Part shown: positions 41,985 to 51,665 of the stretch, piece by piece | Layout of the letters: each line of letters starts with the position of its first letter | Position numbering within the stretch: position 1 is the stretch's first letter | DNA from: Hyposmocoma kahamanoa | Taxonomy: Eukaryota; Arthropoda; Insecta; Lepidoptera; Cosmopterigidae | Direction of reading: 5' to 3' | DNA length: 64,000 bases | Assembly: GCF_003589595.1 (NCBI RefSeq) | Contig: NW_020654748.1 | Coordinates: forward strand, 4,418,017 to 4,482,016 | Made by a program: the position numbers and the translations under genes | Notes under the pieces: generated by a model | What the model was told of the DNA's origin: nothing | What the model saw: only the letters and a program-made list of their open reading frames with translations | The model's database searches: none

Positions 41985-42405
41985 ATTAATTAATAATAAC
42001 GCACACACTCAACATAGCCCCGCACTAGGGAAACCCTGTGTCGCGGGTGCCTTGGACACATAGACAACCACAAATTACGCCCAAACTCATGAGAGAAATA
42101 AATGTAGGCCATACAAATATTTCTCCCGGCCCGGGAATCGAACTCACGGATCTCTGCGTGGCAGACCGGTATGGTAACCGGGCGGCGTCGTGGTGAATGT
42201 TCACTGATCCCACAGCGCCGACTCAACCGGCGAGAGGGAAACCCGGGGGGGTTTTAGTGGGGTAGGCCCTCCAGTCTGGAGGGAGAGTCCCCACATAACC
42301 CCTGAGTCTCTCTGGGCTCAGGGGTATCCATTAAGATTTCCCCCCCGTCAAAAAAAAAAAAAAGACCGGTATGGTAACCGTTCGGCCAATTGAGGCAGTT
42401 AAAAG
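41985..42405 (-). mobile_element. tRNA-derived SINE, family S1, copy 3, interrupted
   Basis: Reverse copy: taataacgcacacactcaac, gccccgcactagggaaaccc, aaatgtaggccatacaaata, ccggcccgggaatcgaactc (B-box), gtggcagaccggtatggtaa. The A-box end is split by the 182-bp insertion below and resumes at 42364 (gaccggtatggtaaccgttc, ggccaattgaggcag). Confidence 0.9.
42181..42362 (+). mobile_element. Poly(A)-tailed retroinsertion inside the SINE
   Basis: The insert starts ggcggcgtcgtggtgaatgt and ends in A14 (42350-42363). The 17-bp SINE segment gaccggtatggtaaccg is duplicated on both sides (42164-42180 and 42364-42380). The body is GC-rich (ccctccagtctggagggaga, tgagtctctctgggctcagg). It fits a 5'-truncated LINE or a second SINE moved by L1-type target-primed insertion. 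I do not recognise the source. Confidence 0.9.
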
Positions 42406-42750
42406 TTAAAAGTTTATATATTTGTAAATAGAATATTTTGTTCAAATGTAATGATATTATTACAAAATGCTTGCTCACATATTTTGCCTTTCTATTGAAT
42501 TCAATGGATTCGCTTAAAAATCGCATTGAAATGAACAATACAAAAAATCGTTAGATCGTTCCATTTCAATTGATTCTCATAAACATCGAACCGCATCACT
42601 AGTAGTCCATCATCCCATCATGCTCATCTCTCGCTGTGGCTACATTTGTATATACCATTGTACTGCATAAATCCATTATGGCGAACAGGTCAAAGTTTGT
42701 TGAACAGACTCACTGTATAAGAATTTCCTTTTTTGATTTTCGTCATTTAA

Positions 42751-43107
42751 GAGTGGCTACTACCTCAGCTCTAATTAAAATTGTTCCCTTAGTGATAGGG
42801 TTCATTTTGCTTGGGTCGAGCGGCAGGGTCACTGGCTTTATTACAGAATTTTTTTTTTTACAACGAAATCAAATTATCCGACAAACTTTTCTCGTATACT
42901 ACACGTGTTTTATTTGGTTCAATTAATAAAAAAAAAATCATTGGTATACTTAAAGTACCTATTGAATACAATGGTTTTGTTGTAAAATTTCGAGGTAAGT
43001 TTGTGTTTTTTATCTATCGAGAAAATTTTTAGAAATCGTTGTTGTGAATGTTTTCACTTTCACTGTTATGCGAAATCAACCAAAGCCATTTGAGGTTGTA
43101 CATACTT
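42751..43107 (+). mobile_element. Family K TTAA element, copy 1
   Basis: TTAA on both sides (42747-42750 and 43108-43111). Weak terminal inverted repeats: gagtggctactacctca and complement aagtatgtacaacctca. Internal aaaaatcattggtatactta, gtacctattgaatacaatgg, aaaatttcgaggtaagttt. Frames of 96 and 73 codons overlap here but are not conserved in copies 2 and 3 apart from about 20 codons (IIGILKVPIEYNGFVVKFRG). Confidence 0.8.
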
Positions 43108-43255
43108 TTAAATATTATTTATTTGTTCACAAGGCATCCATTATAAATATTGGATATGGATTTTATTAACGCAACACTAGTGAATAGACAGCACCCTTTT
43201 TCATCTGCTTCTAAGTTGTCTTATTTATAACCGACCTCAAAAAAGAACTTTTCAA

Positions 43256-43500
43256 TTGATGGCCTCCGTGCTCGGTGGCCGGCACACCGGTTTTCGCTGT
43301 GTCGCCACCTCTGAGGTCCCCAGGTCGATCCCCGACCGGGTCAGTGTAGAAACTAACTTTTCTATATTGTCTCGGGTCTGGGTGTTTGTGGCAAGCCTTT
43401 GTTTCCGATTTCCATAACACAAGTGCTTTTGCTAATTACTTTGGGATCAGAGGAACTTGTGTGATGTTGTCCAATATTTATTTTATTTTATTTATTTATT
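43256..43500 (+). mobile_element. tRNA-derived SINE, second family (S2)
   Basis: Head ggcctccgtgctcggtggcc ... ctgaggtccccaggtcgatc (B-box-like) cccgaccgggtcagtgtaga. Body ctatattgtctcgggtctgg, gtgtttgtggcaagcctttg, ttccataacacaagtgcttt, gggatcagaggaacttgtgt, gatgttgtccaatatttatt. This is a well-known lepidopteran SINE layout. It ends in T/A repeats and directly adjoins a family J copy. Confidence 0.9.
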
Positions 43501-43720
43501 TAATTCGACTATATTTCTTTGTGTGTATGTCATGCGATTACTTCGTCATTTGTGAACCGACTTCGGTGCTTCTTTTTTGTTGAAAAGAGGGTAACTTAGT
43601 AGTAAGGGTTCCATATTCGAGGATGTACCCGGTTTATTACATTTCACGCACTTTCCGTTAACCGATTCCAATAAAACTTGGCAAATAGATGTAATTTCAC
43701 AACTTTTGAGATCTTTTTTT
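43501..43720 (+). repeat. Family J repeat, copy 5
   Basis: taattcgactatatttcttt, ttgtgaaccgacttcggtgc, gttgaaaagagggtaac, ggatgtacccggtttattac, ttccgttaaccgattccaat, tggcaaatagatgtaattt. Confidence 0.85.
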
Positions 43721-44370
43721 TTATAAAAAACATGTCTCTGTCTCTGTGGGTAGATTTAAAATACGCCACGTCAATAATTATATATTCTATTAAGATTTAG
43801 TGGCGTAATTTTTTTTTGCAGATAAATACAATCAGCCTGCGATATGAGTACAATTTTTGAGTATCCAATTTTCACTATCTCTTTAGATACAAGCAATATA
43901 AATCGATACATAGATTTGAAATACGCCACCATTCGGTTCCCGTCGTTGTAGTATTAAATTTCAAACAAAATCAATTATTTGACATTCACTCTCTACCACT
44001 GCCTGGATTTAGTTAACACGTACATGCCGCATTGGATAAAAAGCCTTAACAAATTAGATACAGGGTACATTTTCAGAGAGAAAAGCAAATCGCGTTTACC
44101 CTGTTTTCTGATTTATTTTGCGCAATAATCGTGTTGCCCTCTTTTTTACACATGTACCTACATATAACTTATTTATAAACAAATTATTTGAAATATTTAT
44201 TTTAGTATACCAACATTGACAAGGTAAACAAATAACATTATGAATTGGTTTTATTGAATATACGACATTCAGTTTGTAAGTAACTCGAGATAATAATGGG
44301 GTCTGACATTCGATATTTAGTCTGAAATATACAAAATGAACTTTGACGTCGATTAAGTCATAAATGGCGA
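43721..44370. other. Unassigned apart from family R
   Basis: 43747-43930 has an inverted pair around aaatacgccac / gtggcgtaa, and a block gcagataaatacaatcagcctgcgatatgagta. That block recurs at 51326-51360 (gcaggtaattacaatcagcc, cgcgacatgagta). No coding frame. Confidence 0.5.
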
Positions 44371-44506
44371 GCTAAGCAAGTTTTTCGTATTTACAAACGA
44401 ATTTTGCCTAAGTTTAAGTAAAAAATTACAAACAAAACTCAAAGTTTAATTTAATTTCTTGCTTAAATTTAGGCAAAGTCCTTTTTGGAAATACGAAAAC
44501 TTTATT
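44371..44506. mobile_element. Family Q foldback, copy 1
   Basis: Short palindromic element: left arm agcaagtttttcgtatttac, attttgcctaagtttaagta; right arm tcttgcttaaatttaggcaa, ttggaaatacgaaaactt. The centre is about 30 bp. Copy 2 is at 45755-45900. Confidence 0.85.
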
Positions 44507-44518
44507 ATAATTATTAAT

Positions 44519-44745
44519 ACAAAGATAGAACACAGAGAAAAATTCATTCGATCCGGCTGGATTCGAACCAGCGTCTTCAGCATGCCAAGCTGACGTTCTC
44601 CTAACTAAGCTACGGAACGAACGAACCAACTAATTTTTCTATGTGTTTGTTGCAGATCTTTGTTTTTTGTTTTTAACGACCTTTTTTGCGTTAGCCCCAT
44701 CTGTGAGAAATCTATGAAAGTTTTTCTTCAGTCATACTAGTAATT
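44519..44745 (-). repeat. Family G repeat with a tRNA-Ala(GGC)-like core, copy 2
   Basis: On minus, about 44621 to 44547 folds as a tRNA. Acceptor cgttccg/cggatcg has one mismatch; A-box tagcttagttagg; anticodon stem tcagc/gctga is perfect, with loop ttggcat (anticodon GGC, alanine); T-arm gctgg/ccagc is perfect, with loop ttcgaat (B-box ggttcgaatcc). The D-stem is poor. It is framed by inverted acaaagat...gagaaaaattc / gaatttttctatg...gatctttgt blocks and continues into tagccccatctgtgagaaat. It is part of a four-copy repeat, so a tRNA-derived retroelement or trapped tRNA pseudogene rather than a functional tRNA gene. Confidence 0.75.
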
Positions 44746-45079
44746 TCATAAAAAAATTATTGAACATCATGGTAATAAAACATCGTGATAGTCAATAAAC
44801 TTCATATCGAAAACTTTACTAAGCACATACACGCATTTTAGCTTAATTTTATAAATCTCAGCCTTAGGGTACACGAGAAATACTGGGACGCGTCAGGAGT
44901 TGCATAGTTATATAGTACTTAGTTTCAGTTTTATTGTTAAGCATATTCAGGGTAATTGGCATGTTTTACTAGCAAAAAAAAAACCTTAAAGTGTCTATAT
45001 CTCAAAGGTTACCGAAATCTATTTATTATAGCCGAAACAAACCCGGAACAGCATCAACGGCGTCAAGGTTCACCTCGAG
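44746..45079. other. Unassigned
   Basis: No gene or repeat recognised. Confidence 0.5.
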
Positions 45080-45360
45080 AGTCCTTTCAAACAAAAAAAG
45101 AATTTTGAAATCGGTCCTCAATTGATGGAAAAATCGGTAGGTATGTACACTGACATGCCTATAAAACATGAGGATTTTCCTCGATTTCCATAGATCCCCT
45201 CATCAGATTCTGACTAGGTGACAATGGGACCACCATGAGAGTGCACCCTTTAAAAAAAAAAAGAATTTTCAAAATCGGTCTACGATTGACGGAGAAATCG
45301 GAAAACCTACATACAGCCGAACGTTTAACCTCCTCATTTTTTTTAAGTCGACTAAAAAGG
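45080..45360 (-). repeat. Family J repeat, copy 6 (tandem ends)
   Basis: Two similar blocks, aagaattttgaaatcggtcc/tcaattgatggaaaaatcgg (about 45100) and aagaattttcaaaatcggtc/tacgattgacggagaaatcgg (about 45260), flank gatcccctcatcagattctg, actaggtgacaatgggacca. The latter matches 430-475 in reverse. It is followed by aacctcctcatttttttt. Confidence 0.8.
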
Positions 45361-45479
45361 TCAGATTGGTAACTAAAGAGTCGCCAGTAGACGAAGATGT
45401 GGAAGAGAGAAACAATATTGTACGCCATACTTTGAAATTATTTCCTGGAATTTTGTGTAAATTTTCGGTATGCAGATTC

Positions 45480-46110
45480 TTGTAATAAAATGTTTGATGC
45501 CATGCGGCTATTTTGCTTTGGGGAATCTTTGTCCTGCTTGAGCGTGCTATTAGGGAAATTTAAAAACTTTGCCCCCAGACTGTCTCTGAAAGATAAGTTT
45601 GAAGAAATTAACATTTTTACACAGACGTTCATGTTAAAAATTATTTTATATTAGCAGTAGTAACTTTTTTATGAAAAATAATGAAATATGGAACTGCCTA
45701 ACCTTAGAATGAGATTTTAAAACGTACTTTGATTTGGAGTAAGCAAAAATTCGGAGCCAAGCAAATTTTTCATTTCTACAAAAGGAACTTTGCCTGAGTT
45801 TAAGCAAGAAATTAAAATAAACTTTGAGTTCGAAATTTCTTGCTTAAACTTTGGCAAAGTTCGTTTAGTAAATGCGTAAAACTTGCTTTGCTCACCATAT
45901 TGCTTAGTCGATAACAAAGATCAGATTTGTAAGATTGTTTCGTAAATCTCTGCCTTATTCACAAAGTAACAAAATTGTTTAAGAGGCAATATATCCGCTT
46001 CCGAGGTTTCAAACTATTGTGAAACGAAAACTCTAAGTACAAGGTTTATTATACAACTTCTGCGTACCTACTTGGATGACAAAAATCAATGCGAATGTTT
46101 CGTTTATCTC
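45480..46110 (+). pseudogene. Jockey/CR1-like LINE C-terminal fragment, split by a foldback
   Basis: Plus-strand translations give, with frame breaks, 'YFALGN' (YGILLWGN), 'LSLKDKFEEINIFTQ', and after the interruption 'GLLYNF' and the tacttggatgacaaaaatc end. The same order is seen at 4264-3745 on minus. Family Q copy 2 (45755-45900) lies in the middle. The 64-codon minus frame here is a shadow. Confidence 0.65.
45755..45900. mobile_element. Family Q foldback, copy 2
   Basis: Arms gccaagcaaatttttcattt, aactttgcctgagtttaagc, aagaaatta and inverted ttcttgcttaaactttggca, aagttcgtttagtaaatgc, aaaacttgctttgctc. The arms are about 60 bp. Inserted within the LINE fragment. Confidence 0.85.
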
Positions 46111-46504
46111 TTTTATGTTATTTCTACCAATGATATTTTTAAACAAACACTTATTAATAACAGTAATATACTAGAGATTTTTAGAACGAAAGACAAGAAA
46201 TAAAGAAAAATTGTCTACCAGGAACAATAATAAACATTAAAAAATAAGATTAAAATATTAAAACAATTTACATGATTAATGCAGTAATTCATCGTCATGC
46301 GTGTCGCGACTGGTACCATCGGGACTTGCTCAGCTTTAGCACAATCTTTTTTTTTAAACCGTGTCGTAGCACTGGTTTTCAGCATGCCCGGGGTGAGTGA
46401 GCCACTGACAGCAATAAAAAAATCAATAAATAAACAGAGAAGAAAACTGAAATACTTTGTAGAAAATTTACTATAACTATATAGACACGTAAAATACTTA
46501 TAAA
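46111..46504. other. Unassigned
   Basis: The 139-codon minus frame spanning 46215-46634 starts inside the SINE at 46505-46715 and runs into AT-rich DNA. Its first 45 codons are SINE sequence, so it is not called. Nothing else seen. Confidence 0.5.
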
Positions 46505-46715
46505 AATAATAAAGCACACACTCATAGCCCCGCACTAGGAAAACCTTGTATCGCAGGTACCATGGGCACACACATAGGTAGACAACCACAAACAAATTAC
46601 ACCCAAACTCACGAAAGAAATAAACGTAGGCCATACGAATATTTCTCCCGGCCTGGGAATCGAACTCGGGTCCTCTGCTTGGCAGTCCAGCATGGTAACC
46701 GTTCGGCGGAGGCAG
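46505..46715 (-). mobile_element. tRNA-derived SINE, family S1, copy 4
   Basis: cacacactcatagccccgca, ctaggaaaaccttgtatcgc, acccaaactcacgaaagaaa, acgtaggccatacgaatatt, cccggcctgggaatcgaact (B-box), agcatggtaaccgttcggcg (A-box). Nearly full length. Confidence 0.93.
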
Positions 46716-46794
46716 TTAATATGCAAATAATATTATATCAATAAAATAAACATGTAACACAATAACTTTGGCAATATTAGTGAAAACAGTTCCG

Positions 46795-46900
46795 AAGTTT
46801 ACCGCTAGATGGCATAGGTGCAGAAAACGTAATTTCTGAATCGCGGTGTTAAGATTTTCCCTAAAGTAATGACCTGTCGCAAGTATTTTGTATGAAAATG
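46795..46900 (+). repeat. Family P repeat scrap
   Basis: ttaccgctagatggcatagg ... cggtgttaagattttccc ... atttcgaaaatg-like end, matching 19640-19760 in order. Old. Confidence 0.45.
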
Positions 46901-46929
46901 ATCGATTCAACGATTACATTTCTACGGTT

Positions 46930-47215
46930 ATCCTCACTAATAAGCGGAAGTATCTCGAACTCGCGCGCCCACCTTTTCGGACAGGTTACGAGAACACCTC
47001 TGAGTGAGTGTCTTTTTGTAATATTCGCACCCACCGGGACTTATCGCGGACTCTGCGCCGCGCTAGCATCCAACGGGACGAATCGCTTTTATTGGACACC
47101 CTTGTATTGTAAGCTGTTGTACAATAAACCAAGTCTTCTTCACCAAATTTTGTCGTTTGATTCCTGGACCTAGCAAGGGGGCACCAGCTAGCCTGCTGCA
47201 AACATAAATTATAAT
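46930..47215 (+). repeat. Possible LTR-type fragment
   Basis: A GC-richer block with an AATAAA signal (47122-47127, acaataaaccaagtcttctt) soon followed by gtcgtttgattcctggacct, agcaagggggcaccagctag. The arrangement (GC-rich body, polyadenylation signal, short downstream tract) resembles the R-U5 end of an LTR. No second LTR, primer site or terminal TG..CA pair could be confirmed. The 93-codon frame across it is not called. Confidence 0.3.
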
Positions 47216-47825
47216 ATTTTTATACAAATTAAAAATAATACGAAGTGTATATTTTTGTTAAATGTCGCATCCACGAGGACGACTTTTTTTTTTTAAATTA
47301 ACAGCCTCTTACAATCAAAATGTACATATTGCTAGTCAGCGTTAACCGTTGTTGTTCTTAAGGCCAATCACAGATTTTCTGGATTACACATATATAGTTT
47401 ACTCGTAATAAACGAATTGACTAATAGATAAGTGCGTATTAGACAATGTTAACTAATAAATAAAAAGAAAAAGAAGGTCGACTTAGCTCTTTGCGTGTCA
47501 TAAAATCTACCAACCTACTATAAGAGCTACTTATACACTACTCGTCCTACTAAAGGATAAAAATTAAGTAACTTTAAGCTAAAAAACATAAACAGTATGT
47601 GGGTATAGTCAAACAATAGCAACCATCATTAGTGACTCTGAGATTCATTCTCCACTATAATTTATTTGCATACCACGTCCTTATAGGTCCTTCTTGACTC
47701 AGTGAACACTGAGTTTTGTCCATAATTAGTTAAGCGATGCACCCCGCATTATTTTTAAATTTACAAAATGTATTTAAAATTTGTTAATATATTAAAATAC
47801 CTTAGTCGTATACTCATTGATTATA
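47216..47825. other. Unassigned
   Basis: No gene or repeat recognised. Confidence 0.5.
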
Positions 47826-48132
47826 TAATAATATAGAAAGAGAGTGTAAGGCGTTGTCAGTACGATGTAATATGCTGGCCCGCAGGTTCGCGAGATGCTC
47901 CACTCACGTCAAAATTACTCTATTCAAAGCTTATAGCCAATCCTTTTTGTCGAGTAGCCTGTGGGTTAAGTACATGAAGCGTGCTTATAACGCCTTACGT
48001 GTAAAATATAATAAGGCTTTTTGCTCTATACGTCGGCCGCCATGGTGCAGCGAGTCTTTAGGACACTTTTTAAAATGTAAGAATGTATATGGGTCTATGC
48101 CTGAAATGAAGAAATGTTATTATATTAATTAA
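47826..48132 (+). pseudogene. LINE reverse transcriptase C-terminal fragment
   Basis: An open frame of 92 codons: SVRCNMLARRFARCSTHVKI, TLFKAYSQSFLSSSLWVKYM, RAYNALRVKYNKAFCSI, then SLGHFLKCKNVYGSMPEMKK. The first 60 residues follow the conserved thumb region of jockey-like polyproteins (R-x-N-x-L-x-R-x-F; K-x-x-L-F-x-x-x-x-x-S-F-Y; L-R-V-x-Y-N-x-A-F). There is no catalytic part. It is a truncated copy with an intact short frame. Confidence 0.8.
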
Positions 48133-48244
48133 GCGTATTATGCCTTGTACTATAGCATTAAATTGTAGTTAGAGAAAGCAGTCTTACGAATTTGTAGTAG
48201 TGTTCAATTAAATTGAGGTTTTTCAAGTGCAATTTGCATCACCT

Positions 48245-49700
48245 ATGAATTAATAGTAGTTTATGTGATTGTTACATAGTGAAAGGCATTAAAATACGAG
48301 CGTGGGTTTATGAAACGAGCCGACAGACGAATTTCATAAAAACATCACATGAGTTCAGTTACAGTTTATGTACAGTTACGTACACTGCTTTATCTATACA
48401 CATATTATAAGCTCTCTATAATGTGTTCAGGAACCGCATGTTATGACCGGTATTGAGGCAGTGATCAGAGCTATTAGCAGTAATTATTACTTAGTAAAAT
48501 AATGCAAAAAACTTATTTCTCATACGTGTCACGCAACCGTAGTTTTTTTTTAAATTCATATACAAAGTAGAGTCGGACCCAACTATGAGATTTGTCAAAA
48601 TTGTTTATTATTAACGTTTTATTTCGAATGAATCTTCATCTCGACTGATATTAGAATTGAGGTCGAATCAAATTGTTTTGTTTTTCAGAGATATTCGAAA
48701 TTTGAATGTAATAATAAAATCGAATTTGATGTTATTATGAAGCCATAATAACATTTTCACAGATAAGAAATATGTTTTAACAAAATATATTATCTGTAAA
48801 CTGGTCGTAATTTGCGGTTTTTGAACACATCATAGATGGTTTATGATATGTGTGTAAATAAAAATATTTTGAATTAATTCTTTTTTCATTAAATAGAAGT
48901 AAAAACTAATTATAACACTTCTTGAACGGAATAGAAAGTATAAAATTGCCATAAAATCCCCAAAAGACCCGCTGCTATAAAACTTATAAAGAAAATAGAT
49001 TTCAACTGTAACAAAGTCAAGAAGATCCGGGTGGGAAAGTTATGTGAGGCTGCATTTATACCTTTTAGAGGTTGTTAATAGTCCATAAAACAGTTTTACG
49101 ATCATGGAAATTAGCACTCTTTTAGATACGTAGATATTAATATATGTTTAGGATGTTGAGTACAGAAGTTATATTTGATTAGGTGCGAATTTATCGTGAC
49201 TTTGCGTCAACAGCACGTTGGCGTGCGTCTGCATTGAAATTGCTTTTCAACAGCATTCCAACTGCAATTTTGCAATAGCATTGCAGTTGTATGACTAGTC
49301 GTGTCCACTTAGATATAATAACGTAAGTTCTTTTTCTTTTAACTTCAATTTGTGTTGTTAATTTTGACAACTTAGCAAACTGGATTTTCGTAAATTTGAA
49401 TTTTATCCCTCTTTTCATTTAAAAGTATTAAGCATGAATAGTTTAGTTAAAACTCTGAATCACAAATATTTTATGTTCAAAAGGGTAATTTTAATTATAG
49501 ACCTCTCTGAACAGTTTCAGGATTTTGTCAAAACTTCGGAACTAAGAATAAGAACAATTCGAAAATCTGTTAAATGTGTAAGGCTTTAAATACATATAAG
49601 TAGGTGAGGAGAACCAAATAACTAAATGTCTAGAATAACTAAGTGTCTAAAATAATTAGCACTATTAAGAAACTTTAAAATTGCTCTCCTGAAAAATTTG
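48245..49700 (-). repeat. Family F repeat, copy 2 (inverted relative to copy 1)
   Basis: Blocks in reverse of 22612-23884: tagtagtttatgtgattgtt, gtgttcaggaaccgcatgtt, gatattagaattgaggtcga, gcggtttttgaacacatcat, gttaaaactctgaatc, cagtttcaggattttgtcaa, gtgtaaggctttaaatacat, aggtgaggagaaccaaata. It carries the empty version of the 23271-23557 insertion site near 48605-48640. There are extra segments of its own (for example 48890-49440). Confidence 0.8.
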
Positions 49701-50165
49701 TTTTTGAGATAATGTAAGAAGAGAATGTAAGATTTTGAGATGTTGATAATGTAATGAGATAAAAAAAGAAAAAGTGAAGCAGTTAAAAAATAAGGTTGGG
49801 TGACATTATAAATACATATATTACATTTCAATTAATTTTATAGTACTTAGTAAATTATCTGTAATTTATATTTTAATTTTTAAATCAGTTTGTGTATATG
49901 GATTTCATAAGTAGATAGATTAATTATATATTCGCATAATTTAAAATAACAACTATTTTGTTAATATTTCATAGCATATTGTTGTCATGTTTCTTAAGTG
50001 TAGAGGCACTTAGTTTTTAGCTGTTATGTTCCATATTTAATGTGTAGTGTTTTTTTATGTTGAATGTTCTGAATAAATAAATAAAATAAATAATACATTT
50101 ATACAATATGTATTTATCTAAGTATTGATATAATTTATAACAATTTAATATTATTATATTATTTT
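49701..50165. other. AT-rich, LINE-tail-like
   Basis: No coding. 50075-50100 is a taaataaataaaataaataa run typical of LINE tails; the sequence before it is unassigned. Confidence 0.4.
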
Positions 50166-50356
50166 TATATTATATTTATTTATCGTTTTGTTGTGCACAT
50201 ATGCCCGTTCTTTTAGTTATAGTGTCCTGTATTTAGGTCTGCAGGAAGAAATTTCTATTAGAAATAAGCAGAACCATTTGTTTTTAATTTCGTTTGTATT
50301 CTTTGTGATTTGTTGTATTTTTCCTGTACAATAAACCTGTATTAAATAAATAAATA
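50166..50356 (+). repeat. LINE 3' untranslated end
   Basis: gtatttttcctgtacaataaacctgtat followed by taaataaataaatac. A polyadenylation signal plus a TAAA-repeat tail is the common 3' end of jockey-like LINEs in Lepidoptera. No protein part remains. Confidence 0.45.
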
Positions 50357-51014
50357 CAATACTTGGTTAATCTGGACCAACCATTTATGTCCCGTCCAAT
50401 CTCGTCAACTACAGAACGTACTCTTGCGATCCTAGTATGGTCACAGAGGGGTGAGGCACAAAGACGCTTGTAGAATAAGTTCTGAATTGGAATGTGGACA
50501 GGAAAGAAGCAACTTTTCAGGCTTGTACATTTCGTATCCATTAATTAATTTATTTAAACAATTAATTGGCACCATAGATATAAGTGGCACGGGTCTTCAT
50601 AATTTTAAGCTATTTAATAAATTCCCAAAGGTCATTTATAGCCATTAAGACGTGATAAGTTGTCCGCTATTGGCTAATTTGAAATTTCTAATTGATGTTC
50701 TTTGCACGTTTTCCAAATATTATAACAATTAATTAATTGTAATATTAATTAGTTTACTAAATGTCCAGTATATTCATTTACCTGAACACTAATTAGTTTT
50801 TATTATTTGTGTAAGAATTGGGATCAATTTATTGGTCTTTCTTTAATTTTTCTCAAGTAAAATAACGTAAATACTTTTTGTTTTTGCGATTTTATTTATT
50901 TTCACTTATTATATATTAATTATTTCAATTACAAAACATGACCCATAAAATACATACTTCAAAGACTAATATTCGATTATATTTTGTGAAATTACTCCCC
51001 TCTGTTTTAATTAT
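50357..51014. other. Unassigned
   Basis: The 85- and 65-codon frames at 50284-50648 have no features. AT-rich. Confidence 0.45.
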
Positions 51015-51140
51015 AAATACTAAGAACGAAAACTAAGAAAATTTCCTTCGATCCGGCTGTATTCGAATTAGCGCTTTCAGCTTTTATTAACGATTTTTTC
51101 GCGGTAGCGCCATCTGTGAGAAATCTATGAAGTTATTCGG
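51015..51140 (-). repeat. Family G repeat, copy 3 (tRNA core mostly deleted)
   Basis: agaaaatttccttcgatccg, gctgtattcgaattagcgct, then a jump to ttaacgattttttcgcggta, gcgccatctgtgagaaatct. Confidence 0.8.
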
Positions 51141-51302
51141 ATTAATGAATAAAATTACCCCCTTAAAATATAGTCAAATGAACAAAGCACTCTGTATAAA
51201 CCTAAGCAAATCCGTTGTTCCTGTCCCGCCCCACTGGGGTACAGGCGTGACAATAATTATGTATTCACGACGTGTGTTGAATTTTCGCCGCATAAATGAA
51301 GA

Positions 51303-51360
51303 CTTAATTGGCGTATTTTGTTTATTGCAGGTAATTACAATCAGCCCGCGACATGAGTAA
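51303..51360 (+). repeat. Family R scrap
   Basis: ttggcgtattttgtttattg, caggtaattacaatcagccc, gcgacatgagta; matches 43797-43855. Confidence 0.6.
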
Positions 51361-51434
51361 GGCTTTCGTAAGTAAAACGAAACCTACTGCATCGGTTAAG
51401 GTAACCATTACAAATGATAGTTATCTATTATAAC

Positions 51435-51665
51435 ACAAAGATCAAACACTATGAAAAATTCCTTCGACCCGGGTAGATTCGTGCCTGACACTCCCCCAAC
51501 TGAGTTGCGAAACGAACCAGCAGATCATACGAATTTCTCTATTATGATCTTTGCTTTTTAGTTTTTAACGACTTTTTGCCGTAGCGCTATCTGTGAGAAA
51601 ACTATGAAAGTTTTTCTTCATTCAGCCAGTAACCTTTACAGCTACCAGCGCCTGGCTAGAGATGT
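51435..51665 (-). repeat. Family G repeat, copy 4
   Basis: acaaagatcaaacactatga, aaaattccttcgacccgggt, degraded tRNA core, cgaaacgaaccagcagatca, gaatttctctattatgatct, gtagcgctatctgtgagaaa, ctttacagctaccagcgcct. The outer part matches copy 1 further than the other copies do. Confidence 0.8.

Noticed and set aside
42811..43032. 73-codon frame in family K as a gene
   Set aside because: Only about 20 codons are shared with the other copies, and those are broken in copy 2.
44547..44621. Functional tRNA-Ala gene
   Set aside because: Part of a four-copy repeat with degraded siblings, a poor D-stem and an acceptor mismatch; more likely a tRNA-derived segment.
46215..46634. 139-codon minus-strand frame
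   Set aside because: Its first third is SINE S1 sequence and the rest AT-rich DNA; no protein features.
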